Source: Treponema sp. (GTDB taxonomy: Bacteria; Spirochaetota; Spirochaetia; Treponematales; Treponemataceae). From it: a stretch of DNA of 64,000 nt. The stretch is from the NCBI GenBank assembly GCA_016286535.1, contig JAEESZ010000002.1, positions 186,001 through 250,000 on the forward strand. Reading direction: 5' to 3'. Positions 27,126-35,782 of this stretch are shown here, in pieces; the first letter of the stretch is position 1; each line of letters starts with the position of its first letter. Position numbers and translations under genes: made by a program. A model generated the notes under the pieces. The model was not told the origin of the DNA. It saw only the letters and a list, made by a program, of their open reading frames with translations, and did no database searches.

Positions 27126-27193
27126 ACGACAAAGAGGTCGTAGATAATATTTTTGTTTAATGCAAAGGTATTGTCTACGGCCTCTTTTTTTTT
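27126..27193 (+). promoter_or_regulatory. asnB leader: ANTAR-type hexaloop overlapping an intrinsic terminator
   Basis: Stem ACGAC / GTCGT (27126-27130 with 27137-27141) closes the six-base loop AAAGAG, with A at 1 and G at 4. The loop and right arm are also the start of a terminator stem: 27131-27150 pairs with 27168-27187 (GAGGTCGTAGA against TCTACGGCCTC at its core) and runs into nine T. The two folds exclude each other, as expected for an antiterminator/terminator switch. The terminator precedes its own gene, so it is a regulatory leader. Confidence 0.75.
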
Positions 27194-27219
27194 GCTTATG
27201 CAGAAAAAGGTAGGAAATT

Positions 27220-28989
27220 ATGTGTGGTTTTGTTGGTTGTTTTGATTTGAATAGTGGCAGTGAACCTGTTGCAGAAGGACTCAAAGAAGAACTTCGCTCA
27301 CAGGTCATTGAAATGAGTAAAAAAATCCGTCACCGCGGTCCAGACTGGTCTGGGGTTTATACAGGCGACAATGCAATTTTAAGCCATGAAAGATTAAGTA
27401 TTGTTGATCCTCTTTCGGGAAAGCAGCCTCTTATAAGTGATGACCAGACAATCATCCTTGCGGCAAACGGAGAAATATATAATCACAAGGAAATACGTGA
27501 AAGTTTTAAGGGAAAATATAATTTCAGAACAGGAAGTGACTGTGAAGTTATTATTCCTTTATATAAAGAATGTCTTCAAAATGGAAAAGATTTTACAGCC
27601 ATGATAGAAAAACTTTCGGGAATCTTTGCTTTTGCCCTTTACGACAGTAAAAATGATACATATCTTATTGCCAGGGACGAAATTGGTGTTATTCCTTTGT
27701 ATCAGGGCTGGGACAAAAACGGTCACTATTATGTTGCAAGTGAATTAAAGGCACTGGAAGGCGAATGCATATCTATAGAAGAGTTCCCAAACGGAAGTTA
27801 TTTGTATGGACACTCCCGTAACGCCCCCGTCAATCCAATCCGCTGGTATAAGAGAGACTGGGAAGATTATGAAAATGTAAAAAATAATGCCCGTGCAACA
27901 GACGATAAGGGAGAAATCATCAATCCTTCTGTTATTGATAAGGTTCGTAACGGACTTGAAAGTGCTGTAAAAGCTCAGCTTATGAGTGATGTTCCTTATG
28001 GTCTTCTTTTAAGCGGCGGACTCGATTCTTCAATTATTGCAGCAATTACTCAGAAATACAGTAAAAAGCGAATTGAATCAGACAGTAAAGAAAGTGCCTG
28101 GTGGCCAAGACTTCATTCCTTTGCAATCGGACTTGAAGGCTCTCCTGATCTTTTAGCGGCAAAAAAAGCTGCAGATTATATCGGAACTGTTCACCACGAA
28201 GTTCATTTTACAATTCAGGAAGCCTTAGATGCCTTACCAGATGTAATTTATCATATAGAAACTTATGACATAACAACAGTAAGGGCTTCGACTCCAATGT
28301 ATCTGCTTGCAAGGGTTATTAAATCTATGGGAATAAAAATGGTATTAAGCGGAGAAGGAAGTGATGAACTTTTTGGCGGTTATCTTTATTTTCATAAGGC
28401 TCCTGATGCAAAAGAATTCCATGAAGAACTTGTTCGAAAAATGAGTAAGCTTCACCTTTATGACTGCCTTCGCGCAAATAAATCCCTTATGGCCTGGGGA
28501 GTAGAAGGACGTGTTCCTTTCCTAGACAAGGATTTTATTGATATTGCAATGAGGCTGAATCCTGCAGATAAAATGAGCATTCGGCTTGAAGACGGAAAGC
28601 AGAGAATGGAGAAATGGATTTTAAGAAAGGCCTTTGAAGACCTGCTTCCGGAATCTATCTGCTGGAGACAAAAGGAACAGTTCAGCGATGGTGTAGGTTA
28701 CAACTGGATTGATACCCTTAAAAAAATCACAGAAGAAAAAGTAAGTGATGCAGAGTTTGCAAGAAGAGAAAAACGCTTCCCTGTAAATCCTCCTAAAACA
28801 AAAGAAGAATATTATTACAGAGAAATTTACAGCCGTCTTTTCCCAAGCGACAGTGCAGCTAAATGTGTACCACATGAAGCCGGAGTTGCCTGTTCTACAG
28901 CAAAAGCACTTGAATGGGATGCTGCATGGAAAAATATGGATGAACCAAGCGGAAGAGCTATTGGAGGTGTACATAATGATGCCTATTAA
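27220..28989 (+). CDS. asnB: Asparagine synthetase, glutamine-hydrolysing
   Basis: Makes asparagine from aspartate, ATP and glutamine. The 589 residues start with MCGFVG, so Cys2 becomes the N-terminal nucleophile of the class II glutaminase domain (about 1-210). The synthetase domain follows with the PP-loop LLSGGLDSS near 265 and SGEGSDELFGGY near 385. The leader carries a terminator with a hexaloop, so expression is probably attenuated by nitrogen supply. The 3' end overlaps pyrG by 14 bases, so pyrG, and likely carA, share the transcript. Confidence 0.95.
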   Translation: MCGFVGCFDLNSGSEPVAEGLKEELRSQVIEMSKKIRHRGPDWSGVYTGDNAILSHERLSIVDPLSGKQPLISDDQTIILAANGEIYNHKEIRESFKGKYNFRTGSDCEVIIPLYKECLQNGKDFTAMIEKLSGIFAFALYDSKNDTYLIARDEIGVIPLYQGWDKNGHYYVASELKALEGECISIEEFPNGSYLYGHSRNAPVNPIRWYKRDWEDYENVKNNARATDDKGEIINPSVIDKVRNGLESAVKAQLMSDVPYGLLLSGGLDSSIIAAITQKYSKKRIESDSKESAWWPRLHSFAIGLEGSPDLLAAKKAADYIGTVHHEVHFTIQEALDALPDVIYHIETYDITTVRASTPMYLLARVIKSMGIKMVLSGEGSDELFGGYLYFHKAPDAKEFHEELVRKMSKLHLYDCLRANKSLMAWGVEGRVPFLDKDFIDIAMRLNPADKMSIRLEDGKQRMEKWILRKAFEDLLPESICWRQKEQFSDGVGYNWIDTLKKITEEKVSDAEFARREKRFPVNPPKTKEEYYYREIYSRLFPSDSAAKCVPHEAGVACSTAKALEWDAAWKNMDEPSGRAIGGVHNDAY

Positions 28990-30589
28990 TGATGGAAAAA
29001 AATCAGGTCCAAAATTTATTTTTGTTACCGGAGGGGTTGTTTCCGGGTTAGGAAAAGGAATTACAGCAGCTTCTCTGGGCCGGCTTTTAAAATGCCGGGG
29101 ACTGAAGGTAACCAGTCAGAAACTAGATCCTTATATGAATATTGACCCGGGAACCATGAGTCCTTTTCAACATGGAGAAGTTTTTGTAACTGATGACGGA
29201 GCAGAAACTGATCTTGACCTTGGACATTATGAACGCTTTATTGACGAAAATCTTGGTAAATATTCGAACCTTACAAGTGGAAGAGTCTACTGGAATGTTT
29301 TGACTAAAGAGAGAAATGGAGATTATCTTGGACAGACTGTTCAGATTATTCCACATGTTACCAATGAAATAAAAGATTTTATTTTAAAAAATGCAGAAGA
29401 TGCAGATATAGGTATTGTTGAAATTGGCGGTACAATTGGTGATATTGAAAGTCAGCCCTTTTTAGAAGCAATCCGACAGCTGGCTCTGGAAGTAGGAAGA
29501 AGAAACTGTCTTTTTATTCATGTATGTCTTGTTCCTTATATTTCCGGAAGTGATGAGTTTAAAAGTAAACCTACCCAGCATTCTGTAAAAGAGCTTATGT
29601 CTGTAGGAATCCATCCGGATATTATTGTTGCCCGCTGCGATAAAGAAATTCCGGACGAAATAAGAAAAAAGATTTCTTTATTCTGTAATGTTTCTCCAGA
29701 CTGTGTAATAAATAATACAACCTGCAAAAGTCTCTATGAAGTTCCACTTATGCTGCATGATCAGAATATGGATGATGTTGTGTGCAGGGAACTTGGAATT
29801 GAAAAGGCTGCTGATTATTCAGGGCTTTCTGACTGGTCTAAAATGGTTGAAAGAATCCATGCAAGAGAGGGAGAAATACAGGTTGCTCTTGTTGGAAAAT
29901 ATATAAAGCTTCATGATTCTTATTTAAGTATTGTTGAAAGCTTAAATCATGCAAGCTTTATTGTTGGTAAAAATGTAAAGATTAAGTGGGTTGATTCTGA
30001 CAGCGTAACAGACCAGACTGCAGAAGAGATTTTTAAAGACTGTGCAGGAATTATTCTTCCCGGAGGCTTTGGCCAGAGGGGAATTGAAGGTATGATTTCT
30101 TCCTGCCGCTATGCAAGAAGTCATAAGATTCCTTATTTTGGAATTTGCCTTGGAATGCAGATTGCTGTAATTGAGTTTGCAAGAAGCATTTTAGGACTAA
30201 GCGATGCAAACAGCCGAGAATTTGATGAAACCTGCACTCATACTGTAATTGATTTGATGAAAAATCAGGAAGGGGTTATTATGGGCGGTACAATGAGACT
30301 TGGTTCATACCCCTGCAAGGTACTTGAAGGAACAAAATTGCATAAAGCTTATAAAGATACTTTAATTAACGAAAGACACCGTCACCGCTATGAATTTAAC
30401 AATGAATACAGGGAAGCAATGCAAAAGGCAGGCCTAGTAATCAGCGGAACTTCTCCGGATGGAAGTCTTGTTGAATCTGTAGAAGTTGAAGGACAGTTTC
30501 ATGTTGGCGTACAGTTCCACCCGGAATTTAAGAGCCGTCCAAATAAGGCAAGTCCATTATTCGTTGAATTTTTGAAGGCATGTTTATGA
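28976..30589 (+). CDS. pyrG: CTP synthase
   Basis: Aminates UTP to CTP with glutamine and ATP. The frame is open back to 28853 inside asnB, but the ATG at 28976 has GGAGG eight bases upstream and leads directly to KFIFVTGGVVSGLGKGI, the family N terminus. It gives 537 residues, a normal length. The synthetase domain has DPYMNIDPGTMSPFQHGEVFV; the C-terminal glutaminase has GICLGMQ with the nucleophile Cys and FHPEFKSRP with the His-Glu pair. It overlaps asnB at the start and carA by four bases at the end. Confidence 0.96.
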   Translation: MMPINDGKKSGPKFIFVTGGVVSGLGKGITAASLGRLLKCRGLKVTSQKLDPYMNIDPGTMSPFQHGEVFVTDDGAETDLDLGHYERFIDENLGKYSNLTSGRVYWNVLTKERNGDYLGQTVQIIPHVTNEIKDFILKNAEDADIGIVEIGGTIGDIESQPFLEAIRQLALEVGRRNCLFIHVCLVPYISGSDEFKSKPTQHSVKELMSVGIHPDIIVARCDKEIPDEIRKKISLFCNVSPDCVINNTTCKSLYEVPLMLHDQNMDDVVCRELGIEKAADYSGLSDWSKMVERIHAREGEIQVALVGKYIKLHDSYLSIVESLNHASFIVGKNVKIKWVDSDSVTDQTAEEIFKDCAGIILPGGFGQRGIEGMISSCRYARSHKIPYFGICLGMQIAVIEFARSILGLSDANSREFDETCTHTVIDLMKNQEGVIMGGTMRLGSYPCKVLEGTKLHKAYKDTLINERHRHRYEFNNEYREAMQKAGLVISGTSPDGSLVESVEVEGQFHVGVQFHPEFKSRPNKASPLFVEFLKACL

Positions 30590-31698
30590 GTAAAGCATTT
30601 CTTATATTAAAAGACGGAAGTATTTTTGAAGGCCAGTCTATTGGTATAGAAGGCATGACAATAGGAGAAACTGTCTTTACAACAGGAATGACCGGATACA
30701 TAGAAACTCTTACAGATCCAAGCTATTTTGGTCAGATTGTTACACAGACCTTTCCCCTTATCGGCAATTATGGTATTGAAAGAGCTGATTTTGAAAGCAA
30801 AAAATCTTATGTTAAAGGCTATATCGTAAGAGAACTTTGCGAAAAAGACAGCAACTTTCGTTCGGAAGGAAATCTGGATTCATTTTTAAAAGAGCAGGGA
30901 ATTGTAGGAATTTGCGGTATAGATACCAGAAGCCTTACAAAAAAAATAAGGGAATCTGGAGTTATGAACGGAATGATTTTAAGCGGAGAAAAAAATATTT
31001 CTCTTTTAGAAAAATCCCGCCAAAAACTTCTTAAAGATATTGCAGATTATAAAATTACAAGGGCCGTAGAAAGTGTACAGAGTTCAAACAAAGAATACAG
31101 TCTTAATGAAAAAGGAAAGTATTCTGTATGTCTTCTTGATTTTGGGGCTAAGGCAAATATTGAAAGGGAACTTGAAAAAAGGGACTGTAAAGTAACAATT
31201 CTTCCATATAATACCAGTGCAGAAAAAATAATTTCTCTGCAGCCTGATGGCATAATGCTTTCAAATGGTCCAGGAGATCCTGCAGATAATGTTTCTGTAA
31301 TAAATGAAATAAAAAAATTATGTGAATATGGAAAGATTCCGATTTTTGGAATTTGTCTTGGCCATCAGATGCTGGCCCTCGCGAACGGAGCTCAGACCAG
31401 CCGCCTGAAATACGGCCATCGCGGAGGCAATCACCCTGTAAAGGATTTAAAAAGCGGCCGCATTTACATTACCAGCCAGAATCACGGCTATGCTGTTGAA
31501 AATAAAAGCCTTCCTTCCTGTGCGAAAGAAACTTTTATTAACACAAATGATGGAACCTGCGAAGGCCTTGAATATACAGATATAAATGCCTTCAGCGTAC
31601 AGTTTCATCCGGAAGCCTGCGGCGGTCCAAAAGATACAAATTTTCTCTTTGACCGCTTTATGGAAATGATAAAAAACAATATTTACAAAAAACTGTAA
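30586..31698 (+). CDS. carA: Carbamoyl-phosphate synthase, small (glutaminase) subunit
   Basis: Hydrolyses glutamine and passes ammonia to CarB for carbamoyl phosphate, the precursor of pyrimidines and arginine. The 370 residues show the CPSase small-chain domain (about 1-150) and a class I amidotransferase with IFGICLGHQ (Cys257) and QFHPEACGGP. The ATG at 30586 overlaps the pyrG stop (ATGA); a further ATG at 30580 is possible but less well spaced from GAAGG. carB does not follow directly: a promoter, a terminator leader and a hairpin lie between. Confidence 0.95.
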   Translation: MSKAFLILKDGSIFEGQSIGIEGMTIGETVFTTGMTGYIETLTDPSYFGQIVTQTFPLIGNYGIERADFESKKSYVKGYIVRELCEKDSNFRSEGNLDSFLKEQGIVGICGIDTRSLTKKIRESGVMNGMILSGEKNISLLEKSRQKLLKDIADYKITRAVESVQSSNKEYSLNEKGKYSVCLLDFGAKANIERELEKRDCKVTILPYNTSAEKIISLQPDGIMLSNGPGDPADNVSVINEIKKLCEYGKIPIFGICLGHQMLALANGAQTSRLKYGHRGGNHPVKDLKSGRIYITSQNHGYAVENKSLPSCAKETFINTNDGTCEGLEYTDINAFSVQFHPEACGGPKDTNFLFDRFMEMIKNNIYKKL

Positions 31699-31710
31699 TT
31701 TTGTTATATT
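31682..31710 (+). promoter_or_regulatory. Internal promoter for carB
   Basis: TTTACA (31682-31687), 17 bases, TATATT (31705-31710), overlapping the end of carA. The predicted start near 31717 would put the hexaloop stem at the RNA 5' end, as at asnB. Confidence 0.5.
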
Positions 31711-31717
31711 AATTTCA

Positions 31718-31764
31718 GTCAAAGACGACATTATCCTTTAGGGGATGGTGTCGTCTTTTTTTTT
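31718..31764 (+). promoter_or_regulatory. carB leader: hexaloop overlapping an intrinsic terminator
   Basis: GTC / GAC (31718-31720 with 31727-31729) closes the loop AAAGAC (A1, G4). The same bases form the 5' arm of a 16-base terminator stem (31721-31736 with 31743-31758, two G-T pairs), followed by nine T. The stem closing the hexaloop is only three base pairs, the weakest of the set. The element could alternatively be only the end of carA. Confidence 0.6.
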
Positions 31765-31775
31765 GCAAAAAATTT

Positions 31776-31813
31776 CCCTGTCAGGATATGTTACGCTTAC
31801 GGTCCTGACGGGG
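31776..31813 (+). repeat. Hairpin before carB, member of a dispersed family
   Basis: CCCTGTCAGGA / TCCTGACGGGG (31776-31786 with 31803-31813), eleven pairs with one G-T, loop containing TTACGCTTACGG. Its GTCA...TGAC arms and ACGCTTA loop resemble the hairpins at 24530-24560 and in the rpsB leader. There is no T-run, so it is not a terminator. Confidence 0.5.
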
Positions 31814-31847
31814 ACACTTCTTGGTAAAATCAGGAGCTTATAACACC

Positions 31848-34800
31848 ATGCCTTTAAACAAAGATATTCATAAAGTAATGATTATTGGAAGTGGTCCTAT
31901 TGTAATTGGACAGGCGGCGGAATTTGATTATGCAGGAAACCAGGCCTGCAAAGCCTTAAAAGCATTAGGGCTTGAAGTTTGTCTGGTAAATTCTAACCCT
32001 GCAACCCTTATGACAGACCATGCAATGGCTGATCAGATTTATCTTGAGCCTTTAACCTTAAAAACTCTTGAAAGAATTATAGAAAAAGAAAAACCTGATT
32101 CCCTGCTTTCAACCCTGGGAGGTCAGACAGGACTTACCCTTAGTATGGAACTTGCAAAGTCAGGCTTTCTTGAAAAACACGGCGTAAAGCTTTTGGGTGC
32201 AAGACCTCTTACCATAGATAAGGCCGAAGACCGCCAGATGTTTAAAGATACAATGGAAGAAATAGGGGAGCCCTGCATTCCTTCAAAAGTTGTAACTACT
32301 TATGAAGATGCCCTGGATTTTGCTCAAAATGAAATTGGACTTCCTGCCATAATCAGGCCAGCCTTTACTCTTGGAGGAACCGGAGGTGGTATAGCAAACA
32401 CCTGGAAGGAATTTGATGAAATTGCTCATAATGGACTTCACCGTTCTCCAATTCATCAGATTCTGGTAGAAAAATGTATTTCCGGCTGGAAGGAAATTGA
32501 GTTTGAAGTTATGAGGGACTCTTCCGGTAATGTAATTACCGTTTGTTCTATGGAAAACTTTGATCCTGTTGGAATTCATACCGGAGATTCTATAGTAATT
32601 GCACCTACAGTTACCCTTGCAGATAAAGAATATCAGATGCTGCGCTCTGCAGCCCTGAATATTATTACCACCCTTGAAATTGAAGGAGGCTGTAATTGTC
32701 AGTTTGCCCTTAATCCGGATTCTTTTGAATATGCGGTTATTGAAGTAAATCCTAGAGTTTCACGTTCTTCGGCCCTTGCTTCAAAGGCAACAGGATATCC
32801 TATTGCAAAAGTTGCGGCTTTAATTGCTGTCGGTTTTACACTCGACGAGATTCCAAACTTTGTTACTAAAAAAACAAAGGCAGCTTTTGAACCGGTCCTT
32901 GATTACGTTGTTGTAAAAATGCCTAAGTTCCCTTTTGATAAATTTGTTTATGCCAGCCGTAAACTTGGAACTCAGATGAAGGCTACCGGAGAAGTTATGG
33001 CTATTGGTCAGAATTTTGAAGAAGCAATTTTGAAGGCTGTTCGCGGGGCTGAACTTGGTGTAAAGGATTTGAATCTTCCTTTATTCCAGAAAGAATTTGA
33101 TGAAAAAATAATAGAAAGAGTTTCGCAGCCAACTGATCAGAGAATCTTTGCAATTTACCAGGCATTAAAAAGAAAACTTTTAAGCGTAGAAGAGATTCAC
33201 GAAATTACAAAAATTGATAAATGGTTTTTGTGGAAACTGGAAAATATTATAAAAATAGAAAAGGCTGACGGCTCTCTAATCTATAAGCCTCAATCCTTTA
33301 AAATGGTTGATACCTGTGCCGGTGAGTTTGATGCAGAAACTCCATACTTTTATTCTACCAGTTCAGGCGAAAATGAGGCAGAAAAATTCCTGCTTGAAAG
33401 GCAGGAGAGCCTTGCGGGGGATGCCTCCTCAAAAGGAACTATTGTTGTTCTTGGTTCAGGTCCAATCCGTATTGGGCAGGGAATTGAATTTGATTATTCT
33501 TCTGTTCAGTGTATCTGGGCTCTTAAAAAACTTGGATACCAGGTTGCAATTATAAATAATAATCCGGAAACAGTTTCTACAGATTTTGATATTGCAGACA
33601 GGCTTTATTTTGAGCCTCTTACTCCGGAAGATGTAATGAATGTCCTTGCGGTTGAAAAACCTCTTGGGGTTGTTGTTGCCTTTGGCGGCGGAACTGCCAT
33701 AAAACTTGCAAAGTTTCTGGATGGTAAGGGAGTTCGCATTCTTGGAACATCTGCCGATGCCATTGACCTTGCCGAAGACAGGGAAAGATTTGAGGAGCTT
33801 TGTGACAGGCTTAAGGTAAACAGGCCTAAGGGACTTACGGTATTTACTGAAGTTGAAGCTCTGGAGGCGGCAGCCCGTCTTGGTTACCCGGTTTTAATGA
33901 GGCCAAGTTATGTTCTTGGCGGCCAGAATATGATTATTGCCCGTAACTCTGCTGATATTAAAGAATATATGAAGATTATTCTTGCTCAGAAAATTGAAAA
34001 TCCTATTTTAATTGATAAATACATGGAAGGAACTGAGCTTGAAATTGACTGCATTTGTGATGGTCAGGATGTTTTGATTCCGGGCATTATGGAACATGTT
34101 GAAAGAACAGGTATTCATTCGGGTGACTCTATTGCAGTCTATCCGCCATGGGATTTTACTCCCCAGATGACAGCTGAAGTTGTAGAAAAATCTACTGCTA
34201 TGGCCCTGGCTCTTGGAACAAAGGGACTTGTAAATATTCAGTGGCTTTTTTACAAGGGACAGTTGAATATTATTGAAGCAAATCCACGTTCCAGCCGTAC
34301 TGTTCCATATCTTTCTAAGGTAACCGGTATTCCAATGGTTGAACTTGCCACAAGAGCCATGCTTGGAGAAAGAGTAAGGGATATGGGCTATGGAACAGGG
34401 CTTTTTCCTGCAAGAAATTACTTTGCTGTAAAGGTTCCTGTATTCAGTTTTGAAAAGCTGATGAATGTAGATACTCATCTTGGTCCTGAAATGAAAAGTA
34501 CCGGTGAGGTACTTGGAATTGCAGATAGCCGGGAAGAAGCCGTCTTTAAGGGAATGGTTGCTGCCGGCTGGAAGATGGAACACGAAAAAGGAATTTTATT
34601 CAGTGTAAGGGAATCGGATTTACCTGAACTACCTGAGCTTGCAAAAAAATTTTATGATATGGGCTTTACCCTTTATGCAACTTCTGGAAATGCTGCAACC
34701 ATTGAAAGAAGTGGAATGAAAGTAACTCACATTGCAAAAGTCCATGAAAATTATAATGACAATGTAATGACTTTACTGGAAAGTGGAAAAGTTATTTATG

Positions 34801-34997
34801 TAGTTTCTACTTCTGCAAAAGGCAGGGATCCGGTAGCAGAAAGCGTAAAATTAAGAAGACTTGCGGTAGAAAAAGATATTGACTGTCTTACCTCAATAGA
34901 CACTGCCAATGCTCTGGCAGACTGTTTAAGGGGAAAATTTACTCTTGAAAATGTCAGTCTTGTAGATATTAATAAACTTCAGCTTTCTAAGGTGTAA
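31848..34997 (+). CDS. carB: Carbamoyl-phosphate synthase, large subunit
   Basis: ATP-dependent synthesis of carbamoyl phosphate from bicarbonate and ammonia. The 1049 residues contain the two homologous ATP-grasp halves (GSGPIVIGQAAEFDYAG and GSGPIRIGQGIEFDYSS mark their beginnings) and a C-terminal MGS-like allosteric domain (about 930-1049). A TTG at 31821 is in frame, but the ATG at 31848 gives the standard N terminus MPLNKDIHKV; AGGAG lies eleven bases upstream. Its separation from carA by a terminator leader means the two subunits could be expressed unequally unless read-through or antitermination occurs. Confidence 0.95.
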   Translation: MPLNKDIHKVMIIGSGPIVIGQAAEFDYAGNQACKALKALGLEVCLVNSNPATLMTDHAMADQIYLEPLTLKTLERIIEKEKPDSLLSTLGGQTGLTLSMELAKSGFLEKHGVKLLGARPLTIDKAEDRQMFKDTMEEIGEPCIPSKVVTTYEDALDFAQNEIGLPAIIRPAFTLGGTGGGIANTWKEFDEIAHNGLHRSPIHQILVEKCISGWKEIEFEVMRDSSGNVITVCSMENFDPVGIHTGDSIVIAPTVTLADKEYQMLRSAALNIITTLEIEGGCNCQFALNPDSFEYAVIEVNPRVSRSSALASKATGYPIAKVAALIAVGFTLDEIPNFVTKKTKAAFEPVLDYVVVKMPKFPFDKFVYASRKLGTQMKATGEVMAIGQNFEEAILKAVRGAELGVKDLNLPLFQKEFDEKIIERVSQPTDQRIFAIYQALKRKLLSVEEIHEITKIDKWFLWKLENIIKIEKADGSLIYKPQSFKMVDTCAGEFDAETPYFYSTSSGENEAEKFLLERQESLAGDASSKGTIVVLGSGPIRIGQGIEFDYSSVQCIWALKKLGYQVAIINNNPETVSTDFDIADRLYFEPLTPEDVMNVLAVEKPLGVVVAFGGGTAIKLAKFLDGKGVRILGTSADAIDLAEDRERFEELCDRLKVNRPKGLTVFTEVEALEAAARLGYPVLMRPSYVLGGQNMIIARNSADIKEYMKIILAQKIENPILIDKYMEGTELEIDCICDGQDVLIPGIMEHVERTGIHSGDSIAVYPPWDFTPQMTAEVVEKSTAMALALGTKGLVNIQWLFYKGQLNIIEANPRSSRTVPYLSKVTGIPMVELATRAMLGERVRDMGYGTGLFPARNYFAVKVPVFSFEKLMNVDTHLGPEMKSTGEVLGIADSREEAVFKGMVAAGWKMEHEKGILFSVRESDLPELPELAKKFYDMGFTLYATSGNAATIERSGMKVTHIAKVHENYNDNVMTLLESGKVIYVVSTSAKGRDPVAESVKLRRLAVEKDIDCLTSIDTANALADCLRGKFTLENVSLVDINKLQLSKV

Positions 34998-34999
34998 AG

Positions 35000-35740
35000 A
35001 TGGAAATTGGTAAGAAAAAATCAAATATAGAAAATCTTCTTAAAAAACTTAAAGGTACCAGAGAAGAAGAAATTCTTTGCCAGACTGAAGAATTATATGA
35101 TGAAATTAAAGAAAATCAGTCTGTATGGTATGAAAAATCTTCTTTTACCTGTCCTTCTGCCTGCGGTCAGTGCTGCAAAAACTTTGAACCTGATTTACTC
35201 GATTGTGAAGCAGATTATATGGCTGCCTGGCTTTTAGAAAAGAGGCCGGAGATTGCAGATGAAGTTTCTAAAGGAAATTTTCCTTTTGCGAAAAATAAGG
35301 GCTGTCCTTTCTGGGACGAAAACAATGACTATCACTGTACAATTTATGAGGGCAGGGCCTTTATCTGCAGATTTTTTGGAGCTTACGGCTCAAGGTCTAA
35401 AACGGGGGAAAATGTTTTTAAGCCATGTAAATTTTATCCTTCAGAAAAACTTGCAGAACATAATCCACCTTTAAGTCACAGACAGTATAGTCAAAAAGAA
35501 ATGCAGGAAATATTTGGAGTACTTCCACCTCTTTCTACAGATATTATGGAGAAGGCCCTTGTTCTGAATCCTGATAACACAAAAACAAATATGCTAAGGG
35601 ATATTCTTCCTAAAGCTGTAAACAGATTAAAATGGTTATTGTATATGGCTGGGGCAGAAGAAAAGTCTGAGAACGAGACTGGGGCAGAGGCAACTGACGA
35701 TACCGGGGCAGGGGCCGTCTGCCTGGTTGAAGAGATATGA
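35000..35740 (+). CDS. YkgJ-family cysteine-cluster protein
   Basis: Protein of 246 residues with the zinc- or iron-sulfur-binding cysteine cluster of the YkgJ/UPF0153 family: CPSACGQCCKNF near 50, then GCPFW, CTIYEGRAFICRFFGAYG and PCKFYP. It starts two bases after carB, so it is cotranscribed. The last 30 residues are Glu/Gly/Ala-rich and probably disordered. The function of the family is not established; some members are oxidoreductase-like or metal-handling. The end of the gene holds the glnA promoter. Confidence 0.75.
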   Translation: MEIGKKKSNIENLLKKLKGTREEEILCQTEELYDEIKENQSVWYEKSSFTCPSACGQCCKNFEPDLLDCEADYMAAWLLEKRPEIADEVSKGNFPFAKNKGCPFWDENNDYHCTIYEGRAFICRFFGAYGSRSKTGENVFKPCKFYPSEKLAEHNPPLSHRQYSQKEMQEIFGVLPPLSTDIMEKALVLNPDNTKTNMLRDILPKAVNRLKWLLYMAGAEEKSENETGAEATDDTGAGAVCLVEEI

Positions 35741-35755
35741 AATTCTATTTATAAT
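35727..35755 (+). promoter_or_regulatory. Promoter of glnA
   Basis: TTGAAG (35727-35732), 17 bases, TATAAT (35750-35755), overlapping the end of the ykgJ-like gene. The short leader has GGAG and no terminator, unlike the other nitrogen genes here. Confidence 0.65.
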
Positions 35756-35782
35756 TTTTAGAGATTTTTTTGGAGAAAAAGT

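Noticed and set aside
27142-27180. Second hexaloop in the asnB leader (AAAGGT within the terminator loop)
   Set aside because: The flanking bases do not pair (C opposite A); similar searches in the other four leaders gave no convincing second hexaloop.
28853-28975. Longer CTP synthase start inside asnB
   Set aside because: GGAGG and the conserved N terminus place the start at 28976.
34008-34583. Antisense frame of 191 codons within carB
   Set aside because: Composition follows the carB codon shadow, with no ribosome site and no recognisable domain.
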